Shown piece by piece: positions 1 to 6,089 of a stretch of DNA of 6,561 nucleotides. Both the position numbers and the translations under genes were made by a program. The notes beneath the pieces are model-generated. The model did not search any database, was not told where the DNA came from, and was given only the letters and a program-made list of their open reading frames with translations. Each line of letters starts with the position of its first letter. Positions within the stretch are counted from its first letter, which is position 1. The DNA is from Candidatus Acetothermia bacterium (GTDB taxonomy: Bacteria > Bipolaricaulota > Bipolaricaulia > UBA7950), in the NCBI GenBank assembly GCA_003535305.1, contig DOHL01000047.1, positions 7,595-14,155 on the forward strand, written 5' to 3'.

Positions 1-153
1 GCACAGAGCCTTGGAATGGCTGAATGATATCTCACCACGGCGAATTGCGCGTTGAATCGCGCTACGCGATAGATCAGGAAAGAGCGCTGCTAAGTAACGA
101 TCGAGCCGCTGCCCTGCATCTTCTTCTGCTGTGTCGAATATCCTCTCTTCCAC
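1..153 (-). CDS. rluD: RluA/RluD-family 23S rRNA pseudouridine synthase, N-terminal part (truncated by window edge)
   Basis: Reading the minus strand from a GTG at 153-151 gives 51 uninterrupted codons to the window edge. The start is VEERIFDTAEEDAGQRLDRY, followed by a segment LSRSAIQRAIRRGEIS. This is the S4 RNA-binding domain that opens RluA/RluD-type synthases, whose hallmarks are 'AGQRLDR(F/Y)L', 'LSRS', 'IQR.I..G.(V/I)'. Family members convert uridine to pseudouridine in 23S rRNA in the cytoplasm; the catalytic domain with its HRLD aspartate lies outside the window. GTG is chosen because a GGAGGAG sits 10 bases upstream and the match begins just after it; there is no ATG in this frame nearby. 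The gene is divergent from nusA. Oddity: the usual 'V.VNG...K' end of the S4 motif reads ISFSHSK. The family is confident; RluD rather than RluA, RluB or RluC-type specificity is inferred. Confidence 0.82.
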   Translation of the reverse strand, partial: MEERIFDTAEEDAGQRLDRYLAALFPDLSRSAIQRAIRRGEISFSHSKALC

Positions 154-163
154 GTGTTCTCTT

Positions 164-170
164 CTCCTCC
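164..170 (-). promoter_or_regulatory. Ribosome binding site for the rluD-like gene
   Basis: The minus strand reads GGAGGAG here, a near-perfect anti-16S match, 10 bases before the GTG at 153. It decides the start of the divergent RluD-family gene, which lacks an ATG. Confidence 0.75.
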
Positions 171-181
171 GGCGGCAATAG

Positions 182-210
182 TTGTAGAAAATTGATTCTG
201 CCCGTATAAT
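182..210 (+). promoter_or_regulatory. Sigma70-type promoter candidate for the nusA unit
   Basis: A perfect -10 TATAAT lies at 205-210. A weak -35 (TTGTAG, 182-187, three of six bases) sits 17 bases upstream. It would start transcripts near 217, giving a leader of about 210 bases before nusA. The -35 is poor, so the call rests on the -10 and on its position in a divergent intergenic region. On the minus strand the same stretch offers no convincing promoter for the rluD-like gene. Confidence 0.5.
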
Positions 211-233
211 AGTAACAAAATAAAGTGAATAGC

Positions 234-256
234 GGAAGAGAAGACAGTTCTCTTCC
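234..256. repeat. Inverted repeat, perfect 9-bp stem with 5-base loop
   Basis: Arms GGAAGAGAA (234-242) and TTCTCTTCC (248-256) are perfectly complementary around the loop GACAG. No U-run follows on the plus strand (AGGATAAC comes next), so it is not an intrinsic terminator for plus-strand transcription. It would lie near the 5' end of a transcript started from the promoter at 182-210. Confidence 0.7.
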
Positions 257-265
257 AGGATAACT

Positions 266-303
266 TTGTGAAAGGGATTCTTTTGCTTGAATCCGGTTCA
301 CAG
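266..303. repeat. Inverted repeat, 6+6-bp stem with 2x2 internal mismatch
   Basis: TGTGAA (267-272) pairs with TTCACA (297-302), and GGATTC (275-280) pairs with GAATCC (289-294). AG (273-274) and GG (295-296) form a 2x2 internal loop, and the apical loop is TTTTGCTT. A wobble pair 266-303 can extend it. It lies just after the 234-256 hairpin, so the nusA leader carries two consecutive stem-loops. As DNA, the outer arms TGTGAA/TTCACA could also be a regulator half-site pair; I cannot tell which from the sequence. Confidence 0.65.
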
Positions 304-428
304 AAATAGAGAGGAGATGTTGCGTGTGCTGGCGGCCAAACTGCCGTAGAGATTTCTGATAATAGTATCGCATTTGCCCGAAAATAGCAGCTTAAAGAGC
401 GGGATTTGAATACTTAAGCGGTAATACG

Positions 429-1388
429 ATGAATATTGACTTTATTGAAGCATTAGAGGAAATGGCAAAAGAGAAGGGAATAGCCCGCGATGATCTTTAT
501 GAGGCGATTAAGCACGGCCTTGGCGTTGCCTATCGCCTGGAACACGATATTGCTGAAGAGGAGAAGATTGCAGTAGAAATCGATAGAAACTCCGGCGATA
601 TATTTATCAACGAAGAACGGATCGAGCTCACTCGCTTCGGCCGTATCGCGACGAAAAAGGCTGAAGAGACGATCCGCCACGCGATAATTAACAAAAAGCG
701 GGAAATCGTTTATGATCTGTACACACACAAAACAGGAACAATAATCGGTGGTTCGGTCCATCGGTTTGAACGGCGTGATGCATGGATTAACCTGGGAGAG
801 ACAGAGGCCCTTCTTCCAGAGGAGGAGAGGGTCCCTGGCGAGCGCTATCGTCCTGGAGAACGGCTGCGTGCTTATGTGGTCAGTGTACAGAAAACTCAGG
901 GTGATCCATTGATCATTCTTTCGCGGACCCATCCTGAATTTGTTCATCAATTGTTGCGCTTGGAAGTCCCTGAGATCGAAGATGGTACTTTAGTGGTGCG
1001 CAGAATCGCTCGCGAAGCAGGCCGTCGAAGCAAGGTCGCAGTGGAGTCACTCGATGACGATGTCGACGCAGTAGGATCCTGCGTCGGAGCAGGGGGGGCA
1101 CGCGTAAGAATGATAACACGCGAATTAAATGGAGAGAAGATCGATCTCATACACTGGAGCGAAGATGTAGAAGAGCTCATCAAGCGGAGCCTCGCACCGG
1201 CTTCGATCATCTCGATAACGACTGATAAAGCTACGCGTAACGCTACAGTGATCGTTCCTGATGACGAGCTTTCACTGGCCATCGGCAAAGGTGGACAGAA
1301 TGTAAGGTTGACCGCCAAACTGACGCAGTACAATATCGATGTCACAAGCCTGAAAGAGACGGCTGCTGTGCTTGATACCCCAGCTTAA
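429..1388 (+). CDS. nusA: Transcription termination/antitermination factor NusA (short form)
   Basis: This cytoplasmic RNA polymerase-binding factor modulates pausing, intrinsic termination and antitermination. The 319 residues carry the family's domains in order. The N-terminal head starts MNIDFIEALEEMAKEKGI and includes FGRIATKKAEE (70-80). An S1 domain spans about 101-166 (WINLGETEALLP, ending LSRTHPEF). KH1 contains REAGRRSKVAV, DAVGSCVGAGGARV (213-226) and LNGEKIDLIHWS. KH2 contains VIVPDDELSLAIGKGGQNVR (274-293). No acidic C-terminal repeats are present, as in Bacillus or Thermotoga rather than E. coli. Oddity: between the first strand (IDRNSGDIFI, 51-60) and FGRIA the protein has about 10 residues where the family usually has about 45, so part of the head domain is missing. 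The ATG at 429 matches the usual N-terminus; its binding site is weak. The usual neighbours rimP and infB are absent; a transporter follows after 21 bases. Confidence 0.96.
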   Translation: MNIDFIEALEEMAKEKGIARDDLYEAIKHGLGVAYRLEHDIAEEEKIAVEIDRNSGDIFINEERIELTRFGRIATKKAEETIRHAIINKKREIVYDLYTHKTGTIIGGSVHRFERRDAWINLGETEALLPEEERVPGERYRPGERLRAYVVSVQKTQGDPLIILSRTHPEFVHQLLRLEVPEIEDGTLVVRRIAREAGRRSKVAVESLDDDVDAVGSCVGAGGARVRMITRELNGEKIDLIHWSEDVEELIKRSLAPASIISITTDKATRNATVIVPDDELSLAIGKGGQNVRLTAKLTQYNIDVTSLKETAAVLDTPA

Positions 1389-1409
1389 GCTGACCGCTGG
1401 CGTCTGGTT

Positions 1410-4211
1410 ATGGGAAAGATAAAAGAGAGAGTCTTTAAAGGAATCTTTTGGTTGGCTCGGTACCATGCCTGGCCGGTCCTGATTGTTATTCTCTTAGCTA
1501 CTATTGCGGGGATATTCTATATCAGGGATATCCCTATTCGCACTTCTTTCCTTGATTTACTGCCGCAAGACGATCAGTTGATAAACGAATTTCGCGCCAA
1601 AGAAAAATATTTGGCAGTAGACTATCTCGTCATCCTTCTCTCGCTGCGTGACGCGGCGCAGATGACAATTGCCGAGAGAGAGAGGACTCTTCTCGATGCA
1701 GCGGCAGGGATAACTTACAGATTACGCCAGAGTGATGAGATCATCGCCGCAGCCTATCGACGCGCGCCTCATCCAGATATACCAGCACAGTTTATGGTCC
1801 TTTACGGGCTCGATCACAAGAAAATCGAGCGTCTTGAGGAGGAGGTCGTCCAAATCCGCCGCTCTTTGGCCGGAGAGACATTAATGGTGGCGGGAAGGAC
1901 CGATTTCAGTTCGGCGTATCAGACGGTCGTCGCAGAGTTGGATGATGCATTCGCCGGGATTATCACTCCGCCGATGATCGATACCATCCATGCCAACTTG
2001 TCGCAGCTATACGAATTTAATGCCGCGCTTCTGTATACCATCGCCAACCTCGATCGATTGGAACAGGTCACCATTGCGGTGACCGACCTATCGGAAATCT
2101 TCGTCGGCGCAAGAGACCACAATGACAAGCAAGAAGAAGGTAAACCGTTCTTCTCACGTGATCGGAGCATGCTGTTGATCAATATCCGACCCCGCTTCTC
2201 TGCTGCACGAGGGCTGGATTACTGTAGACTGATAATTGATATCGTGCAAAATGCGTTGGATGAGGCCGGCCTCGCTGCACAGGGCATTGAAGCAGGTGTT
2301 ACTGGTTCCTATGCCTTTGCCGTTGAGACTGACACCGTGGTGAATACGGATATGCTGAGAACGACAATCATCGCGGCTGTCGGTGTCATTCTTCTGTTCT
2401 TGTTCGCCTTCCGGTCGATCTTATGGGTAGTCATCGCAGCGATTCCTCTGTTGATCAGTATCGTCTTTACTGTGGCTTGGGCCCGCTTTGCTGTCGGCGG
2501 ATTCAATTTACTTACGTCGTTTTTGCCTGCGCTGGTCTTAGGATTGGGGATCGATTATGGAATCCATTTCATCACCCGCTATGCTGAGGAACGGCGACAC
2601 GGAGCATCGCTGAATAGAGCTCTATTACAGACACTTCTCCAGAAGGGAAGCGCTTCTGCTTCTGCTGCCCTTACTACTTCGTTGGTCTTCTTAAGCCTTC
2701 TTTTTGCGCGTTCACGTGCCCTGTTTGAAATGGGAGCCATCACCAGTATAGGGATCATCGTTGCTTATTTGACGACTGTTATTATGCTGCCGGCGCTTAT
2801 TACAATTGCACATCGTATTCTGCATCGCCGATTCAGAGGAGTGATTATCAATTACAGTCCGAAGATATCACCGTTTTTTCAGTGGATCACCGGCAAAGGA
2901 CGAGCGATATTCGTCGTAATTATCATATTAACCCTATTCGTCTCTTTTCAAGCGGCACAGACACGATTTCGGTTTGTTAGCGCTGATCTGATTCCCCGGG
3001 TAGAGAGCCACCGTATTCTGTCGAAGATACATACCTATTTCGGTCTCGGTGAAGTAGGAATAGGTAATTATTTCGTCTTTTTCGCCGATTCAGAGAAAGA
3101 ACTTACCGCGATGGTAGCACAATTAGAACAGAGCGATCTGATCTACACCATAAGCTCAGCAAAGGATCTCCTTCCTGTTACCTTGGCTCAACAACAGGTT
3201 CTGTTGAGAGAGATGAACATCTCCTCGTACGCTGACCAATTAGCGACTGTCGAAGCGAGCATCGCCGATAAAGGGAGAACGATCACCTATATTAAGAGCC
3301 TTATCGCTGATCTGAGCATGATGCAGTATATGGCGACTATTTCCGGGTGGGGAACGGTTGCCCTGCTCTCTGCTGCCCTGCAGCGCCAATTATGGGAATT
3401 ACAAAGTGTTCTCGCTGCGATAGATGCACAAGCAGCGCAGACCTTAATCATTGATTTGCAGAGGGCATTGACAAGATTGGATCTCAATCTGGATACGTTA
3501 AGAGGGCTTCCGCCGATCGAGACTATGCTCCGTGATATCGTAAAGACCTTACCGGATGGGATCAAGTTCCGTTATATCACGCGGGATGATCGGTTTATCG
3601 TCTATACGCGAATGAGTCCGGCAATTCATCATGCCGGCAATCTACCCCTATTCATCGATTTTGCAGCTGCCATCTCCGATGACTTCTTCGGTATGCCGTT
3701 GGTTACCAATCGGCTGGAACAGCACATGGAGCGAGATTTTTGGCTCTCTACTGTTATAGCTGCTCTGTTAATCTTAATTTCCCTATGGCGGGTTCTCAAT
3801 CGAAAACGACTTGTACTCATCAGTATCGCACCACTGATCTTCGGATATATCTGGATGCTCGGAGGGATGCGTCTGCTGGGAATGGAGTTTAATTTCATCA
3901 ATATACTTATCTCACCGCTAGTTATTGGAATCGGAGTTGATAATGGAATTCATCTTCTCCATCGTTATCGAGAAGAGAAAGAGAGAGGAGAGAACAGATC
4001 AGTGGAACGAGCCGTTTCAACGACCGCGATCGCTATTATTGTTACGTCGATGACAACGATGATCGTCTTCGGCGGTCTTGTCGGAGCGCGTACACCAGGG
4101 TTGCAACTGCTCGGCATTTCAGCATTGCTCGGAATCTCTTTCACGCTTATCTTCAGCCTCTCGTTTCTTCCGGCAACGCTAAAGATGACGGAAACAAAAA
4201 AGAAAAGCTGA
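1410..4211 (+). CDS. RND/MMPL-superfamily exporter (HAE3/COG1033-like), 12 TM
   Basis: This 933-residue inner-membrane transporter probably uses the proton-motive force to move a hydrophobic substrate or lipid; the substrate is unknown. RND topology is clear. TM1 is at about 21-38 and is followed by a large extracytoplasmic loop (40-315). TM2-6 lie at about 318-466 and TM7 at about 498-514. A second loop (515-776) precedes TM8-12 (about 777-919). The two halves are internal repeats: GLGIDYGIHFITRYAEE (377-393) matches GIGVDNGIHLLHRYREE (840-856), each with the central Asp (382, 844) typical of the family's TM4/TM10, and each is followed by a similar hydrophobic block. The early FLDLLPQDD is typical of MMPL/HpnN/HAE3 proteins. 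HpnN (hopanoid transport) is a close alternative, but no hopanoid gene is nearby. No membrane-fusion or outer-membrane partner is visible. It starts 21 bases after the nusA stop without a clear Shine-Dalgarno, so it is probably co-transcribed and perhaps translated by coupling. Confidence 0.88.
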   Translation: MGKIKERVFKGIFWLARYHAWPVLIVILLATIAGIFYIRDIPIRTSFLDLLPQDDQLINEFRAKEKYLAVDYLVILLSLRDAAQMTIAERERTLLDAAAGITYRLRQSDEIIAAAYRRAPHPDIPAQFMVLYGLDHKKIERLEEEVVQIRRSLAGETLMVAGRTDFSSAYQTVVAELDDAFAGIITPPMIDTIHANLSQLYEFNAALLYTIANLDRLEQVTIAVTDLSEIFVGARDHNDKQEEGKPFFSRDRSMLLINIRPRFSAARGLDYCRLIIDIVQNALDEAGLAAQGIEAGVTGSYAFAVETDTVVNTDMLRTTIIAAVGVILLFLFAFRSILWVVIAAIPLLISIVFTVAWARFAVGGFNLLTSFLPALVLGLGIDYGIHFITRYAEERRHGASLNRALLQTLLQKGSASASAALTTSLVFLSLLFARSRALFEMGAITSIGIIVAYLTTVIMLPALITIAHRILHRRFRGVIINYSPKISPFFQWITGKGRAIFVVIIILTLFVSFQAAQTRFRFVSADLIPRVESHRILSKIHTYFGLGEVGIGNYFVFFADSEKELTAMVAQLEQSDLIYTISSAKDLLPVTLAQQQVLLREMNISSYADQLATVEASIADKGRTITYIKSLIADLSMMQYMATISGWGTVALLSAALQRQLWELQSVLAAIDAQAAQTLIIDLQRALTRLDLNLDTLRGLPPIETMLRDIVKTLPDGIKFRYITRDDRFIVYTRMSPAIHHAGNLPLFIDFAAAISDDFFGMPLVTNRLEQHMERDFWLSTVIAALLILISLWRVLNRKRLVLISIAPLIFGYIWMLGGMRLLGMEFNFINILISPLVIGIGVDNGIHLLHRYREEKERGENRSVERAVSTTAIAIIVTSMTTMIVFGGLVGARTPGLQLLGISALLGISFTLIFSLSFLPATLKMTETKKKS

Positions 4212-4292
4212 CTGTTTAGTTGTTAAGACACATAAGAAAGTTATGGGTTAAGAGATGAAAAAAGAGGTAGATATTTAAGATTAAGCGGGAAA

Positions 4293-4382
4293 ATGATGAA
4301 TAGAGGCTGTGCCCCTATGCGCTATCCCCCTCTGCCGACGAGCTCTATAAACCCTGCGAGCCCTTGGTTCCTTTGTAGCTAA
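4293..4382 (+). CDS. Possible small ORF / leader peptide upstream of rny (29 codons)
   Basis: The open frame starts ATGATGAAT and ends at TAA 4380-4382. It would encode a 29-residue peptide (MMNRGCAPMRYPPLPTSSIN, then NPASPWFLCS overlapping by one Asn), rich in Pro and Ser with two Cys. I recognise no family. The only support is its start: bases 4281-4302 match the nusA start region 414-435 at 19 of 22 positions, with TTAAGCGG 7 bases before the second ATG (4296), exactly as for nusA. It ends inside the first base pairs before the rny promoter-like repeats. It could be a leader peptide, a decayed gene remnant or chance. Confidence 0.2.
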   Translation: MMNRGCAPMRYPPLPTSSINPASPWFLCS

Positions 4383-4383
4383 A

Positions 4384-4413
4384 TATAATAACGACAAGCT
4401 TGCTTATAATAAC
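4384..4413 (+). promoter_or_regulatory. Tandem TATAATAAC repeat, promoter candidate for rny
   Basis: The 9-mer TATAATAAC occurs at 4384-4392 and again at 4405-4413, exactly 21 bases apart, about two helical turns. Each copy contains a perfect -10 TATAAT. Between them is the 8-base palindrome CAAGCTTG (4395-4402). Neither copy has a good -35 at 16-18 bases: TTGGTT (4364-4369) is only 14 bases from the first, and the second has AATATA. Transcription from the second copy would start near 4417. Either two alternative -10 elements or a direct-repeat protein site would explain it. Confidence 0.4.
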
Positions 4414-4418
4414 AGACG

Positions 4419-4433
4419 GCATGGCGCCCATGC
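4419..4433. repeat. Inverted repeat at the start of the predicted rny transcript
   Basis: GCATGG (4419-4424) and CCATGC (4428-4433) are perfectly complementary around CGC. It lies directly after the expected start of transcripts from the TATAAT at 4405-4410, so it is either a 5'-terminal RNA hairpin or an operator just downstream of the promoter. No U-run follows that would make it a terminator. Confidence 0.5.
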
Positions 4434-4464
4434 TTTGTAATGGTAGAAGGGAAGTGACATTAAG

Positions 4465-5973
4465 ATGGTGTTTGACATTGTAATCGGGATAGGAATTATA
4501 GCAGCGTTGGTAATCGGTTTTCTAATCGGCAATTTTCGCCGTAATCAGATAACAGAAGAGCACCTTAAGCAAGTACGCGAAGAAGGTGAAGAATTAAAAC
4601 GGCAGAAGATCGCTGCCGGAGAGAGAGAGATCCAAGCGCTGCGAGAAGAACAGGCAGAGAAGATCCGCAAGCGCGAAGAAGAACTGCTGCGAATTGAGGA
4701 ACGAATCCTTTCACGCGAAGATCGGTTGGGGAGAAAAAGCAACTACTTGGAGAAGATCGAAGATTCGTTGCGTCAGGACGAGGAACAACTTGAAGCTCTA
4801 AAAGAGAAAGGATTACAACTCATCGCTACACTGGAGGAACGTCTGGCAACGATATCCGGGTGGTCAGCTGAGAGGGCAAGAGAATATCTTTTGGAGACAG
4901 TAGAGGCCGATGCTCAACGATTCTTTTCGCACAAGATAGCAGCGGTGGAACAACGAGCACGCGAGGAGGCTGGTCAACGAGCCTTGCAGATCATCGCCAC
5001 AGCAGTACAGCGATATTCAGCGGAATACATCGAAGAGAATGCCGTCACCTCTGTTCCGCTCCCCTCAGAAGATTTCAAAGGGAGAATCATCGGTCGAGAA
5101 GGGCGTAATATAAAGACCTTTGAAGCATTAACAGGAGTGGAAGTACTTGTCGATGACACACCAGGGATGGTTGTGCTGTCATGTTTTCATCCCTTACGGC
5201 GCGAAGTGGCGCGAATGGCCTTGGAGCGCCTGGTTGAAGATGGCCGAATTCACCCGGCACAGATAGAAGAGAAGGTCCGTAAAGCAAAAGCGCGCTTGGC
5301 GGAAAAGATCAAAGAAGAAGGGGTGAAGGCGGCGTTCGATCTCGGAGTCAATCTGCATCCTGAACTTGCCACGCTTCTCGGTAAATTGAATTACCGAACC
5401 AGTTACGGCCAAAATCAACTGACCCATGCGCGGGAGGTGAGCATTATCGCTAAGATGCTTGCCGAAGAGCTGGGTGTCAATCCGCAAATTGTTATTCGGG
5501 CCGGCCTTCTGCATGATATCGGCAAAGCAGTTGACCATGAAGTCGATGGTGCGCACGCACTGATAAGCGCTAATCTTGCGCAGCGGTACGGAGAGAGCCC
5601 TGAGATCGTCCATGCCATCGCTGCCCATCATGAAGATATCGAGCCGAAAACGATTACCGCTTTTCTATTGCAAGCGGCCGACACCCTTTCTGCTGCCCGT
5701 CCAGGGGCGCGGCAGGAGACGATTGCGCGGTATGTGCAGAGATTGAAAGATCTGGAACAGATTTGTCGTTCCTTTCCGGCAGTTCGCGAGGCTTACGCCA
5801 TTCAGGCGGGTCGCGAAGTGAGAGTTATTGTTCAACCTGATCGCGCTGACGATAATATGTCGGCCAAATTGGCTTATGACATCGCCCGTGCAATCGAAGA
5901 CGAGATAAATTACCCTGGAGAGATCAAGGTTAATGTGATCAGGCAGACGCAATTTGCCGAGACTGCAAAGTAG
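4465..5973 (+). CDS. rny: Ribonuclease Y (membrane-anchored endoribonuclease)
   Basis: RNase Y initiates mRNA decay by endonucleolytic cleavage at the inner face of the membrane. The 502 residues fit the family (usually about 510-520). An N-terminal membrane anchor (about 4-22, IVIGIGIIAALVIGFLIG) leads into a long charged coiled coil (about 28-190). The KH domain has KGRIIGREGRNIKTFEALTG (205-224) with its GxxG loop, and then DDTPG. The HD domain has H321, the HD pair H350-D351 in AGLLHDIGKAVDHEVDGAHA (346-365), AAHHED (386-391) and D406 in AADTLSAARPGARQET. The C-terminus has AYAIQAGREVRV and NYPGEIKVNVIR. All metal-binding HD residues I can check are present, so it should be active. The ATG at 4465 places the anchor correctly; the purine-rich site AGAAGGGA (4445-4452) is 12 bases away, slightly long, and GTG 4468 is an alternative start. 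It probably has its own promoter, though read-through from the exporter is possible. Confidence 0.97.
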   Translation: MVFDIVIGIGIIAALVIGFLIGNFRRNQITEEHLKQVREEGEELKRQKIAAGEREIQALREEQAEKIRKREEELLRIEERILSREDRLGRKSNYLEKIEDSLRQDEEQLEALKEKGLQLIATLEERLATISGWSAERAREYLLETVEADAQRFFSHKIAAVEQRAREEAGQRALQIIATAVQRYSAEYIEENAVTSVPLPSEDFKGRIIGREGRNIKTFEALTGVEVLVDDTPGMVVLSCFHPLRREVARMALERLVEDGRIHPAQIEEKVRKAKARLAEKIKEEGVKAAFDLGVNLHPELATLLGKLNYRTSYGQNQLTHAREVSIIAKMLAEELGVNPQIVIRAGLLHDIGKAVDHEVDGAHALISANLAQRYGESPEIVHAIAAHHEDIEPKTITAFLLQAADTLSAARPGARQETIARYVQRLKDLEQICRSFPAVREAYAIQAGREVRVIVQPDRADDNMSAKLAYDIARAIEDEINYPGEIKVNVIRQTQFAETAK

Positions 5974-6019
5974 ACAGAAAACACAGTCTTCTTGATCACC
6001 GGGAAGAGTTCGTTTATCA

Positions 6020-6049
6020 TTGACATATGTAAGTAGTTAGCATTATACG
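6020..6049 (+). promoter_or_regulatory. Sigma70-type promoter candidate for the PpiD/SurA-like gene
   Basis: A consensus -35 TTGACA lies at 6020-6025. TATACG at 6044-6049 (four of six bases) follows after 18 bases; TTATAC at 6043-6048 after 17 is a poorer match. The predicted start near 6056 gives a short leader of about 34 bases. No convincing terminator lies between the rny stop (5973) and this promoter; TCTTC...GAAGA near 5993-6008 is too weak and has no U-run. Confidence 0.5.
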
Positions 6050-6078
6050 TGAAAAGACGAAATTATTTTACAGGAAAG

Positions 6079-6085
6079 AAGGAGG
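6079..6085 (+). promoter_or_regulatory. Ribosome binding site of the PpiD/SurA-like gene
   Basis: AAGGAGG lies 4 bases before the ATG at 6090. It is the strongest plus-strand Shine-Dalgarno in the window, if a little close, and it fixes the start of the truncated gene. Confidence 0.75.
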
Positions 6086-6089
6086 AAAT

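Larger units (their letters stand above)
211..428 (+). other. Structured 5' leader of nusA, no protein gene seen
   Basis: This stretch holds no credible protein gene and no tRNA or known riboswitch that I recognise. It contains two clear stem-loops (234-256 and 266-303) and a weak third one (331-345). The ribosome binding site before the nusA ATG is weak (AAGCGG at 416-421, 7 bases from the ATG). A second -10-like GATAAT at 358-363 shares the 9-mer ATAATAGTA with the promoter candidate at 206-214, but it has no -35. A long folded leader with a weak binding site would suit post-transcriptional control of nusA; this is inference. Confidence 0.45.
4212..4464 (+). other. Intergenic region / rny leader
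   Basis: This 253-base gap separates the exporter from rny. I see no intrinsic terminator after the exporter; the best inverted repeat is a weak 5-bp CATAA/TTATG pair at 4231-4245. Read-through into rny is therefore possible. The region divides into an A-rich first part, a C-rich segment of about 80 bases (4301-4380) containing a small open frame, and an A/T-rich repeat block with two TATAAT elements before rny. Confidence 0.5.

Noticed and set aside
24..209. 61-codon plus-strand frame at the window start
   Set aside because: It is antisense to the RluD N-terminal coding sequence and its upstream region, with no motif and no binding site.
234..303. Tandem hairpins as an intrinsic terminator
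   Set aside because: Neither stem is followed by a U-rich run on the plus strand, and on the minus strand they lie upstream of the rluD-like gene start, where a terminator would only act as an attenuator.
74..373. 99-codon minus-strand frame across the nusA leader
   Set aside because: It runs in a different frame over the start of the RluD-like gene and over the leader hairpins. The GTG-initiated RluD frame explains the coding part, and the remainder is Arg/Ser-rich without motifs.
453..950. 165-codon open frame on the minus strand
   Set aside because: It lies wholly antisense to the well-supported nusA, has no recognisable motif and a low-quality composition; it is a shadow of nusA codon usage.
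4231..4245. CATAA/TTATG inverted repeat as terminator of the exporter gene
   Set aside because: The stem is only five A/T-rich base pairs and no U-run follows.
4301..4380. C-rich segment as a tRNA or known RNA gene
   Set aside because: A GGTTC-like string near 4366 recalls a T-loop, but no acceptor, D or anticodon stems can be formed around it.
5194..5631. 145-codon open frame on the minus strand
   Set aside because: It is antisense to the conserved KH and HD region of rny, shows no family resemblance, and has no ribosome binding site that would support it.
5993..6008. TCTTC/GAAGA inverted repeat as terminator of rny
   Set aside because: The stem is five base pairs with an 11-base unpaired loop, and no U-run follows it.
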